Assembly: GCA_903839355.1 (NCBI GenBank)
Contig: CAIMBV010000062.1
Span: 1-5,052, forward strand
Direction of reading: 5' to 3'
Source: an uncultured Actinomycetes bacterium
GTDB taxonomy: Bacteria; Actinomycetota; Actinomycetes; Nanopelagicales; Nanopelagicaceae
Length of the DNA stretch: 5,052 bases
A model generated the notes under the pieces. The model had not been told where the DNA came from. It was given only the letters and a program-made list of their open reading frames with translations, and searched no databases. The position numbers and the translations under genes were made by a program. How positions within the stretch are numbered: the stretch's first letter is position 1; each line of letters starts with the position of its first letter. Positions 1 through 5,052 of this stretch are shown piece after piece.

Positions 1-128
1 ATCCCCAGCTCCACATCATCTGGGTGCGCCCCTATTGCGAGAATGTGTTGGCGACGACGTGGTGGGAGGAAATTACTTACTCGTCCCCCACTTATGTTCG
101 TGATGGCCTTACGTTCCTCACCGTTCAC
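1..128 (-). CDS. PIG-L (LmbE-like) family deacetylase, N-terminal part only
   Basis: This is the first 42 codons of a gene that continues past the left edge. The peptide contains AIGAHPDDVELG (residues 31-42), the signature of the PIG-L/LmbE family. These are metal-dependent deacetylases acting on N-acetyl amino sugars and related compounds (known members are MshB, BshB and PIG-L). By family knowledge, H35 and D38 would be zinc ligands and D37 the general base; the third ligand lies outside the window. The GTG start is firm. It is the only start codon between an in-frame TAA at 150-152 and the family motif, and it overlaps the stop of the upstream ATP-grasp gene as GTGA. A G-rich stretch four bases upstream can act as ribosome binding site. 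The basic, proline-containing lead-in (PPRRRQ, residues 22-27) carries no signal peptide, so the enzyme is probably cytoplasmic. The substrate is not known. Confidence 0.86.
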   Translation of the reverse strand, partial: MNGEERKAITNISGGRVSNFLPPRRRQHILAIGAHPDDVELG

Positions 129-1168
129 TTTGCCCCCAAAGCCAGTGGCTTAACTGGAGGATGTTGATCCGAGGCAAAAGGCATTGCACCTTCGACGAGA
201 TCAGCGCATTCGATTACGACATCTGCCAATGGGCGAACCATCGCAACTTCGCGGTGCTTTATACCAACGGGGATGGCAATACCAAGTAGTTCATCTACTG
301 ATAAACGAACCATGTCGATGCCTGAAGCTTTAGTCAGTGCTATCGAACCAGGTACGCGAGGGTTAACTTCTAAAAGACAGAGCTCGCCACTTGCTCTCCG
401 CTTCGCCTGCACATTACTAATGAAGGGTAATTCCAAAGTTGCAACTACTTGCTTACCAAATTCTTCTAAATCGGTGTCACATAGCGAACGCCCGGCTACT
501 GCAATGCCTGAGTCCACTCTGACCCGAAGTCGTGGCACAGCTGCGATCGGCACACCTACGCACGTTGCTAAAACATCTATTGAATATTCATCCCCGGGGA
601 GATACTCCTGAATCAACATTTCATTCTCTAAATCTAGGTGAGTTATATCGTCGGGCTGACTCACTAATCTAACTCCCTTAGAGCCACTACCCCACCGAGG
701 TTTGATCACAACGGGAAAAGTCCAGTTCGAAAAATCCGCCGAGTCAAGGAGTTCAGTTCTTGGAATTCCGACTACTAATAAACATTTTCTAGCAAGCGCA
801 AATTTGTCGAGAGTTTCAAGCAGGATGTGCAACGGTGCGCCTAAAACTTTTGTCCCCGCCGCATCAAACCCTGCAATGTTTAATGCCACAGGTTCCAACT
901 CACCATCAACTGTGGAAATCAATATCGATATCTCTTTTGACTTGCAGATGGCTAACAGATTTTCAATAAATTCTGCATGATCTGCAGGAAGAAGTACTAC
1001 TCGATTCTCTGGAGGGACCAAATACAAACCCGCTGCCCATGGATCCATGTCCCCCGCGATAAGGTTGAATTTACGAATTACTCCTAAAGACCGTATAACT
1101 GCAATTGCTGCTGGCCCACCTGCACCAGTCACTAGTACTCGAATTTGATTCAAATTCGACCCATTCAT
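125..1168 (-). CDS. ATP-grasp ligase (carbamoyl-phosphate-synthase-large-chain-like), operon partner of the PIG-L deacetylase
   Basis: A 347-residue ATP-grasp enzyme, a fold that uses ATP to make an acyl-phosphate and join it to an amine or similar nucleophile. Numbered from the ATG at 1168, it opens with a Rossmann-like strand and glycine loop (VLVTGAGGPAA, residues 11-21). DMDPWAAGLYLVPP follows at 40-53, with STVDGELEPVA near 85-95. The ATP-grasp core then has DKFALARK (121-128), VVIKPRWGSGSKGV (153-166, ATP-binding lysine and glycine loop), QEYLPGDEYSID (187-198) and LLEVNPRVPGS (265-275, the magnesium-binding Glu-x-Asn). All expected active-site blocks are present. The frame could extend to a GTG at 1228, but that start lacks a ribosome site. 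The ATG has GGTGA four bases upstream and places the glycine loop where the family usually has it. The gene lies 118 bases downstream of tRNA-Arg and overlaps the deacetylase gene by four bases. The product is probably cytoplasmic. The substrates are unknown; an amine freed by the partner deacetylase is a reasonable guess. Confidence 0.86.
   Translation of the reverse strand: MNGSNLNQIRVLVTGAGGPAAIAVIRSLGVIRKFNLIAGDMDPWAAGLYLVPPENRVVLLPADHAEFIENLLAICKSKEISILISTVDGELEPVALNIAGFDAAGTKVLGAPLHILLETLDKFALARKCLLVVGIPRTELLDSADFSNWTFPVVIKPRWGSGSKGVRLVSQPDDITHLDLENEMLIQEYLPGDEYSIDVLATCVGVPIAAVPRLRVRVDSGIAVAGRSLCDTDLEEFGKQVVATLELPFISNVQAKRRASGELCLLEVNPRVPGSIALTKASGIDMVRLSVDELLGIAIPVGIKHREVAMVRPLADVVIECADLVEGAMPFASDQHPPVKPLALGAK
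133..137 (-). promoter_or_regulatory. Ribosome binding site for the PIG-L gene
   Basis: GGGGG on the minus strand, four bases before the GTG start and inside the last codons of the ATP-grasp gene. It is only partly Shine-Dalgarno-like. With the GTGA stop/start overlap it suggests translation by termination-reinitiation. Confidence 0.4.
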
Positions 1169-1172
1169 ATTT

Positions 1173-1177
1173 TCACC
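1173..1177 (-). promoter_or_regulatory. Ribosome binding site that decides the ATP-grasp start
   Basis: GGTGA on the minus strand, four bases before the ATG at 1168. It matches the 3' part of the Shine-Dalgarno consensus. The alternative GTG at 1228 is preceded by a pyrimidine-rich stretch with no such match. No convincing promoter was found between this point and the tRNA gene, so read-through from the tRNA is possible. Confidence 0.45.
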
Positions 1178-1286
1178 ATACTCGGTTATTGGGTGCGAAC
1201 TCTTACGGAGTAATGCCAACGGGCTCACAGGTGGGAGAAGCCCGACAAGTATTGGATCTACGTCAGGTGATATTTTTTAGAGTTTG

Positions 1287-1359
1287 TGTCCCAGGCCGGA
1301 GTTGAACCGGCGACCTACCGCTTAGGAGGCGGTTGCTCTATCCACTGAGCTACTGGGAC
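1287..1359 (-). tRNA. tRNA-Arg (anticodon CCT, reads AGG)
   Basis: A 73-nt gene that folds into a complete cloverleaf. The seven-pair acceptor stem is GTCCCAG with CTGGGAC, and the discriminator base is A. The D arm is GCTC/GAGC. The anticodon stem ACCGC/GCGGT encloses the loop CTCCTAA, and the T arm is GCCGG/CCGGC with loop TTCAACT. The anticodon is CCT, at positions 1324-1326 of the plus strand, so it decodes AGG. The 3' CCA is not encoded and must be added after transcription. The gene stands alone: the ATP-grasp gene follows in the same direction and the secreted-protein gene is divergent. No consensus promoter is evident upstream. Confidence 0.97.
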
Positions 1360-1427
1360 TTGGGGGCACCTTAGGGTCTGTATCGGTAGTTTAACGGGGC
1401 TGATTCTCATGAAGTTCACAACGTAAA

Positions 1428-1450
1428 TCCCCATTTTGCTCAACTGGGGG
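1428..1450 (+). other. Small inverted repeat in the divergent intergenic region
   Basis: CCCCA (1429-1433) pairs with TGGGG (1445-1449) around an 11-base loop, with a possible T-G pair outside. It lies between the tRNA gene and the secreted-protein gene and upstream of the likely -10 box. No T-run follows, so it does not look like a terminator. It may be an operator or have no function. Confidence 0.3.
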
Positions 1451-1463
1451 GCGATCGACGCTC

Positions 1464-1469
1464 TATTAT
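1464..1469 (+). promoter_or_regulatory. Candidate -10 box for the secreted-protein gene
   Basis: TATTAT matches the -10 consensus in five of six bases and lies 45 bases before the ATG, leaving a leader of about 40 bases. No good -35 hexamer sits 16-18 bases upstream; TTGCTC at 1436-1441 is too far away. A short hairpin in the leader (CTCAG 1481-1485 with CTGAG 1491-1495, five-base loop) comes just before the ribosome binding site. Confidence 0.4.
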
Positions 1470-1502
1470 TGAGCCCATGACTCAGAAGACCTGAGCCACT
1501 GG

Positions 1503-1507
1503 AAGGA
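1503..1507 (+). promoter_or_regulatory. Ribosome binding site of the secreted-protein gene
   Basis: AAGGA seven bases before the ATG at 1515. This is the clearest Shine-Dalgarno sequence in the window. It fixes the start directly ahead of a typical signal peptide. Confidence 0.75.
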
Positions 1508-1514
1508 ATCAACA

Positions 1515-2297
1515 ATGAAGAAGCTCTCTACTAGAAGGCTGGCGAGCGTGCTCCTTGCTGGTGCCCTTATCGCGGGCGGTTCTATTGCATTTAGCGCCTC
1601 GGCCGATGCTGCCGGTAAGCAGGGTACGGCCTGCTCCAAACTGAACGCTAAATCAGGAACGTACACCTGCATTGCAAACCCTCTTAAGACATCACCTAAG
1701 TTGACCTGGGCTACTTCTAACTGTGTAGCTGCTCAAACTTACTACCTCAGCAACGTATCAAACTTGGCCACTTATACCAAGAATGCAACGGATACCTTAA
1801 ACAAGGCTCAGAGCACATTAGCTTCCTACCAAAATGCTCTCACCGCTGCTCAAGGAGCTTTAGATAACCTCACCAACAAACAGGTATTCACTATTACTTT
1901 CGTTCCTAATACCCAGACACCAGCAACTACTGCAGTGGGAGTCACCGCTGCCATCGCGGCCTACCAAGCTAAGATCGCAGATGATCAAACACGTGTCGCT
2001 TTTTACACCGCAGCACTTGCTAAGGATAAGGTCGGTAGCAATCAGGCAATCAGCGATCAGAAGTCAATAGATGCTTTCAATTTGGGTATTAAGACCCGTC
2101 AAGGAACCATCGACCTTCTCAATCGCCAATTGGCTCGAGTCCAATCTTCTGTGACTAACTACCAGTCCCAGATCACCACCTGGACAACTACCGTTAATGG
2201 GGCGATTGCTCAACAGAAGCAACTTACAGCCCAACTATCGAGCCAGACGGCTTCAGCCAAATCAACTCGCACTTTGGCATGCAAGGCTGGTTTATAA
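1515..2297 (+). CDS. Secreted four-cysteine, helix-rich protein of unknown function
   Basis: A 260-residue protein whose family I do not recognise. Residues 1-33 form a Sec-type signal peptide: basic start (MKKLSTRR), hydrophobic core, and alanine-rich end with ADA or DAA as cleavage site. There are two arginines at 7-8, but the following residues do not fit the Tat motif. No lipobox is present, so the mature protein is probably released or held at the surface by contacts. The mature head holds Cys40, Cys52 and Cys70 in a small segment (TACSKLNAKSGTYTC, then a proline-rich stretch and TSNC). A fourth cysteine, Cys256, is almost at the C-terminus, so two disulfides are possible. Residues about 79-120 and 145-250 are rich in Ala, Gln, Asn, Leu and Thr, and look like long helices, probably an antiparallel coiled coil. 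A beta-prone segment (VFTITFVPNTQTP, 124-136) sits between them. No enzyme motif is seen. The gene has its own likely promoter and ends at a strong hairpin, so it is probably monocistronic. Confidence 0.88.
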   Translation: MKKLSTRRLASVLLAGALIAGGSIAFSASADAAGKQGTACSKLNAKSGTYTCIANPLKTSPKLTWATSNCVAAQTYYLSNVSNLATYTKNATDTLNKAQSTLASYQNALTAAQGALDNLTNKQVFTITFVPNTQTPATTAVGVTAAIAAYQAKIADDQTRVAFYTAALAKDKVGSNQAISDQKSIDAFNLGIKTRQGTIDLLNRQLARVQSSVTNYQSQITTWTTTVNGAIAQQKQLTAQLSSQTASAKSTRTLACKAGL

Positions 2298-2321
2298 GAC
2301 TAGTTAAACCGACTAGCAGTA

Positions 2322-2373
2322 AGAACTGCGGATGACATGGGTGTAATTCCCAAGTCATCCGCAGTTCTCTTAT
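2322..2373 (+). terminator. Strong hairpin, likely terminator of the secreted-protein gene
   Basis: A perfect 15-bp inverted repeat, AGAACTGCGGATGAC (2322-2336) with its complement at 2354-2368. Inside are one A/A mismatch, then a four-pair inner stem (TGGG 2338-2341 with CCCA 2349-2352) and a seven-base loop. It begins 25 bases after the stop codon at 2297. The following bases, CTTAT, give only a weak T-run, which is common in actinobacterial terminators. A minor five-pair hairpin (CTAGT 2300-2304, ACTAG 2312-2316) lies between the stop codon and this structure. The next gene is on the same strand, so the hairpin would insulate it from read-through. Confidence 0.72.
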
Positions 2374-2406
2374 CCAGAACAGATGAATAATCCACTGTTC
2401 ACCTTT

Positions 2407-2420
2407 TAACTAATTAGTTA
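2407..2420. promoter_or_regulatory. Perfect 14-bp palindrome before the cyclase gene, candidate operator or promoter core
   Basis: TAACTAATTAGTTA is identical to its own reverse complement and ends ten bases before the ATG of the GGDEF gene. It is A/T-rich, so a -10 box may lie within it, and its symmetry suits a dimeric repressor. No good -35 box was found. The cyclase gene has no Shine-Dalgarno sequence, so a transcript starting at or a few bases before the ATG is plausible. Confidence 0.45.
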
Positions 2421-2430
2421 GCCTCTTGCG

Positions 2431-3819
2431 ATGGCTATCGGGACCGCGTCTACATATGCTCGGTTGAGATTTGGCACCGTCAGCTTATTAGTGCTCCATA
2501 TCGTCTTGAGGAGCTTTCTTCACACTCCGACTCCACTCATAGACCTTTACATTTATAACGCCATAGCCTTCCTGGCTTCGGCAGTTGCATTTTCAGCGCC
2601 GCCATTTAATGATCATTTAGCACGCCTCTCCCTAGGATGCGCGATCCTTCTTTGGGCTATTGGATCTACGGCAACTACGTGGGACTCCTTTTATGGCACC
2701 GTCATCTGGCCCAACTTTTCAGATATTTGTTACATTCTCTTCTACCCTCTCATGCTATTCGGACTTATTCGAGCTCTGACAGTTCATAGAACTTTCCGTC
2801 CAATAGAAATTCTTGATGTTCTCATTATTACTTTTGGATTTTCGACACTCATTGCGGCGCTCCTACTCAAAACGGCAATGGCTCATTTTGTCGGATCGGC
2901 TACCTCGGTATTTCTATCGATCGTCTACCCCGTGGGAGATGTCGTGCTGCTCTCCATTGCACTCATCGTCGTGATGGTTCAACGCCGTGCAGTTCGATCA
3001 TTACTTCTACTTCTGGGTACCGCAGTCTTTACTGCTACTGATTTATATTTCCTCTATAAGTCAGCGACTACCGGTTATGGTTTTGCACAACTAACTGACG
3101 ATGGCTGGTTGATTGGACTTCTTTTAATCGCTGAAGCTCTCTGGCATCATGGCGGCGAAACCCAAGTCAGCGAGAGAATTATCGGGTTTGCCACAACTCT
3201 CGCCACCATTTTTAGTGGGGCGACTCTCGCATACTCTGCACTTAAACCGGGAACTATCCCATCGACTGGATTAGTTCCAGCGATTGCCACCATTGCCCTT
3301 TCCATCGCTCGACTTGTCTTTGCGCTAAGAGAAGCTAGGAGCGCCTCCACAAATTTCGAATTGGCTCGAATTGATGAGCTGACAGGTCTGGCAAATCGCC
3401 GAACATTCATCGCCCATATATCCGCTCTGGGCACCAACCCCGGAACGATTTTATTGTTGGATCTAGATGGTTTTAAAGCCGTAAATGACAACCTCGGTCA
3501 CGAGGCAGGTGACCAACTGCTTCGCCAAATATCCTTACGGTTTTCGAGAGTTATTCCTAGCGGAGCGTTACTAGCTCGCCTCGGCGGAGATGAATTCGGA
3601 GTAGTGATTCCCGGAAGCTCGCACTTAGGTCATGAGGTTGCCCTGGCTCTAACATCAACCACGAGTTATCCCTTTGACGTTGCCGGAGAGCAGATTTCTG
3701 TAGGCGTAAGCATTGGACGCGTAATCAATGATGGAGATTCAGATCTGCTCCAGAGAGCAGATAGCGCTATGTACGAAGCTAAGCGCTCTGGTGGGGGTAT
3801 GGTTCTTTGGACACCTTAA
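2431..3819 (+). CDS. Membrane-bound diguanylate cyclase (GGDEF domain)
   Basis: A 462-residue protein predicted to make cyclic di-GMP from two GTP. Residues 1-300 hold about ten hydrophobic segments, roughly at 14-33, 38-56, 63-80, 98-116, 126-147, 158-182, 189-209, 225-240, 250-270 and 281-300. This region includes PNFSDICYILFYPL (94-107), a pattern I associate with the membrane regions of actinobacterial GGDEF/EAL proteins. A short linker leads to a GGDEF domain (about 310-460). It opens with DELTGLANRR (315-324) and has the metal-binding DLDGFK (344-349), NDNLGHEAGD (352-361), the catalytic GGDEF loop (385-389) and the closing ADSAMYEAKRSGG. The active site is complete, but the RxxD inhibitory site expected nine to six residues before the loop is PSGA, so product feedback there is unlikely. 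No EAL or PAS domain is present. The ATG lacks a Shine-Dalgarno sequence; no better start exists before the first helix. The 3' end overlaps the photolyase gene. Confidence 0.93.
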   Translation: MAIGTASTYARLRFGTVSLLVLHIVLRSFLHTPTPLIDLYIYNAIAFLASAVAFSAPPFNDHLARLSLGCAILLWAIGSTATTWDSFYGTVIWPNFSDICYILFYPLMLFGLIRALTVHRTFRPIEILDVLIITFGFSTLIAALLLKTAMAHFVGSATSVFLSIVYPVGDVVLLSIALIVVMVQRRAVRSLLLLLGTAVFTATDLYFLYKSATTGYGFAQLTDDGWLIGLLLIAEALWHHGGETQVSERIIGFATTLATIFSGATLAYSALKPGTIPSTGLVPAIATIALSIARLVFALREARSASTNFELARIDELTGLANRRTFIAHISALGTNPGTILLLDLDGFKAVNDNLGHEAGDQLLRQISLRFSRVIPSGALLARLGGDEFGVVIPGSSHLGHEVALALTSTTSYPFDVAGEQISVGVSIGRVINDGDSDLLQRADSAMYEAKRSGGGMVLWTP

Positions 3820-5052
3820 TTTCTTCTAACCTCGCCAAAGACTCCAAACGCTCCTGCGCGTGATCGACTATAGGTGCTGGATATCCATGACTCAATCCAT
3901 CGAGAACTTCCCATGGTGTATGAATATCCGTAGCACTCAAATGGGCTAATTCGGGAACATATGTGCGGATGTAACTACCATCTGGATCAAAGCGCCTGCC
4001 TTGCTCCGTTGGATTAAAGACTCGGTAGTAAGGCGATGCATCAGTGCCGCAACCTGCAGTCCACTGCCATCCATGTGAATTTGATGCAACGTCGTTATCT
4101 ATAAGAAATTTCATAAAGAAATTTGCCCCATATTGCCACTCGATATGGAGGTCCTTTACTAGGAACGAGGCAACGATCATTCGAACTCTATTGTGCATCC
4201 AACCTTCTTGGCGAAGTTGTCGCATTCCTGCATCGACAATCGGGTAGCCCGTCAATCCAGCGCACCAAGCTCTAAATTGCGCATCCGGTTTGTCATATCG
4301 CATCGCAGAATAATTTGGTGAGTAGTAGTCACGTGAGGTCTGTGGGTAGTGATGCAGAACGTCGGCATAAAATTCGCGCCAGGCAATCTCTTTTCGAAAT
4401 ACCTGCTGGGCACTGGATTGATTCAGCCCCGACAAGAGAGTTCGAGGATGTATCTCACCCCATCGCAGATGCGGGCTCAATCGGCTAGTTCCGGGTACTC
4501 CGGGGAAATTCCTGGCTTCGTCGTAATTGTCGAGATGGTTGGTTTGATAGGCGCGCCATCTCGCCAGCGCTGCCGCTTCCCCAGCCTCCTGGAGTTTTAG
4601 GCCGGCAGGCGCGGCCCAAGCTGGGAGATTGCGATCCCCAGGGGCGGGTGTTGCAAAGTTAGGCGCAATGGGGGCTGGCGCTGGATCACGCCAACCATGG
4701 CTCAACCAGGCCCGATAAAAAGGGGTATAGACCCGATAGTTAGAACCGTCAGGTTTTTTGACTCTTCCTGGGGCAACTGCATAGTTCGAACCGGTGTACT
4801 CAACAGAAATTCCCTTGGCAGATAGGGCTGCCTCTGCAGCTACTCCATAGGGAGCATATTCGCGAGCGGCATGAACGCTCGAAATTCCATAGCGCCCAAT
4901 TACATCCTGCAAGACTTCTTGGACAGTTCCAGAGATGACGGCCAACTTACCGCCAATCGATTCATCCAACTTAGCCAATGAATCAGCCAAGTATGCGCGA
5001 CGATACTCACCCGCCCTCTCAGCAACAGCTTCATCCATAATGAAGAGCAAGA
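3779..5052 (-). CDS. phr: Class I deoxyribodipyrimidine (CPD) photolyase, N-terminus outside the window
   Basis: A light-driven repair enzyme that splits UV-induced pyrimidine dimers using reduced FAD. The first complete codon is TTG at 5050, which reads as an internal leucine: LLFIMDEA matches the second strand of the antenna domain, so about 35 N-terminal residues are missing. Counting from that codon, YAVAPGRVKKPDG (90-102) and YTPFYRAW (108-115) close the antenna domain. TSRLSPHLRWGEI (188-200) binds FAD phosphates. KEIAWREFY (220-228), GYPIVDAGMRQLRQEGWMHNR (268-288) and NSHGWQWTAGCGTDASPYYRVFNP (324-347) form the FAD and dimer pocket. N324 corresponds to E. coli Asn378, W328 to Trp382, W330 to Trp384 and W305 to Trp359, all with a constant offset of 54. 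The position of Trp306 is Tyr252. The antenna cofactor cannot be told from this part. The gene converges on the cyclase gene and overlaps it by 41 bases. Confidence 0.95.
   Translation of the reverse strand, partial: LLFIMDEAVAERAGEYRRAYLADSLAKLDESIGGKLAVISGTVQEVLQDVIGRYGISSVHAAREYAPYGVAAEAALSAKGISVEYTGSNYAVAPGRVKKPDGSNYRVYTPFYRAWLSHGWRDPAPAPIAPNFATPAPGDRNLPAWAAPAGLKLQEAGEAAALARWRAYQTNHLDNYDEARNFPGVPGTSRLSPHLRWGEIHPRTLLSGLNQSSAQQVFRKEIAWREFYADVLHHYPQTSRDYYSPNYSAMRYDKPDAQFRAWCAGLTGYPIVDAGMRQLRQEGWMHNRVRMIVASFLVKDLHIEWQYGANFFMKFLIDNDVASNSHGWQWTAGCGTDASPYYRVFNPTEQGRRFDPDGSYIRTYVPELAHLSATDIHTPWEVLDGLSHGYPAPIVDHAQERLESLARLEEIKVSKEPYPHQSA

Noticed and set aside
273..980. Plus-strand open frames (273-611 and 702-980) antisense to the ATP-grasp gene
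   Set aside because: The minus-strand frame carries every ATP-grasp motif. The plus-strand peptides are serine/threonine-rich without motifs, as expected of shadow frames.
1169..1228. Twenty-residue N-terminal extension of the ATP-grasp protein from a GTG at 1228
   Set aside because: No Shine-Dalgarno sequence precedes it, and the extension lies ahead of the usual family start. The ATG at 1168 has GGTGA at good spacing.
1477..1494. Five-codon upstream frame (ATG ... TGA) in the leader of the secreted-protein gene
   Set aside because: It has no ribosome binding site and no composition pointing to attenuation. It is most likely chance.
1315..1672. Two open frames on the minus strand (1315-1515 and 1466-1672)
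   Set aside because: One runs into the tRNA gene and the other lies antisense to the signal-peptide region. Neither encodes a recognisable motif.
3147..3491. 114-codon open frame antisense to the cyclase gene
   Set aside because: It lies wholly inside a gene with intact conserved motifs, and the peptide shows no family signature.
4044..4600. Plus-strand open frames antisense to the photolyase gene
   Set aside because: They lie opposite the conserved FAD-binding region of the photolyase and have no motif or ribosome binding site.
5042..5050. TTG at 5050 as the start codon of the photolyase
   Set aside because: The reading frame continues to the window edge and the first residues match an internal strand of the antenna domain. 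The gene is simply cut by the window.

Overview
The window holds five protein-coding genes, two of them cut by the window edges, and one tRNA gene. It has no CRISPR array, insertion sequence, rRNA or recognisable mobile element. Base composition is moderate (roughly half G+C). The protein types point to an actinobacterium of moderate G+C: a PIG-L/ATP-grasp pair, a many-helix membrane GGDEF protein with the motif PNFSDICYILFYPL, and an actinobacterial-type class I photolyase. A freshwater planktonic lineage such as the Nanopelagicales (acI) would fit, but this placement is inference from gene content and composition, not from a marker gene.

Left arm, minus strand. A tRNA-Arg(CCT) gene is followed in the same direction by an ATP-grasp ligase gene. 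Its stop codon overlaps the GTG start of a PIG-L (LmbE-like) deacetylase by four bases (GTGA), and that second gene runs off the left edge. The two form a translationally coupled operon. A deacetylase that frees an amine, coupled to a ligase that could acylate one, suggests tailoring of an amino sugar or a similar small molecule. The substrate cannot be read from the window.

Middle, plus strand. After a 155-base intergenic region comes a gene for a secreted, unrecognised protein with four cysteines and long helical segments. It has a good Shine-Dalgarno sequence and ends at a strong 15-bp hairpin. Next is a membrane diguanylate cyclase with about ten transmembrane helices and an intact GGDEF site. 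This gene has no Shine-Dalgarno sequence, and a perfect 14-bp palindrome lies ten bases before its ATG.

Right arm, minus strand. A class I (CPD-type) DNA photolyase gene enters from the right edge and converges on the cyclase gene. The two coding regions overlap tail to tail by 41 bases, so no dedicated terminator lies between them.

No clear new defence or mobile system is visible. The most novel items are the unknown secreted protein, the coupled ATP-grasp/PIG-L pair beside a tRNA gene, and the palindrome before the cyclase gene.
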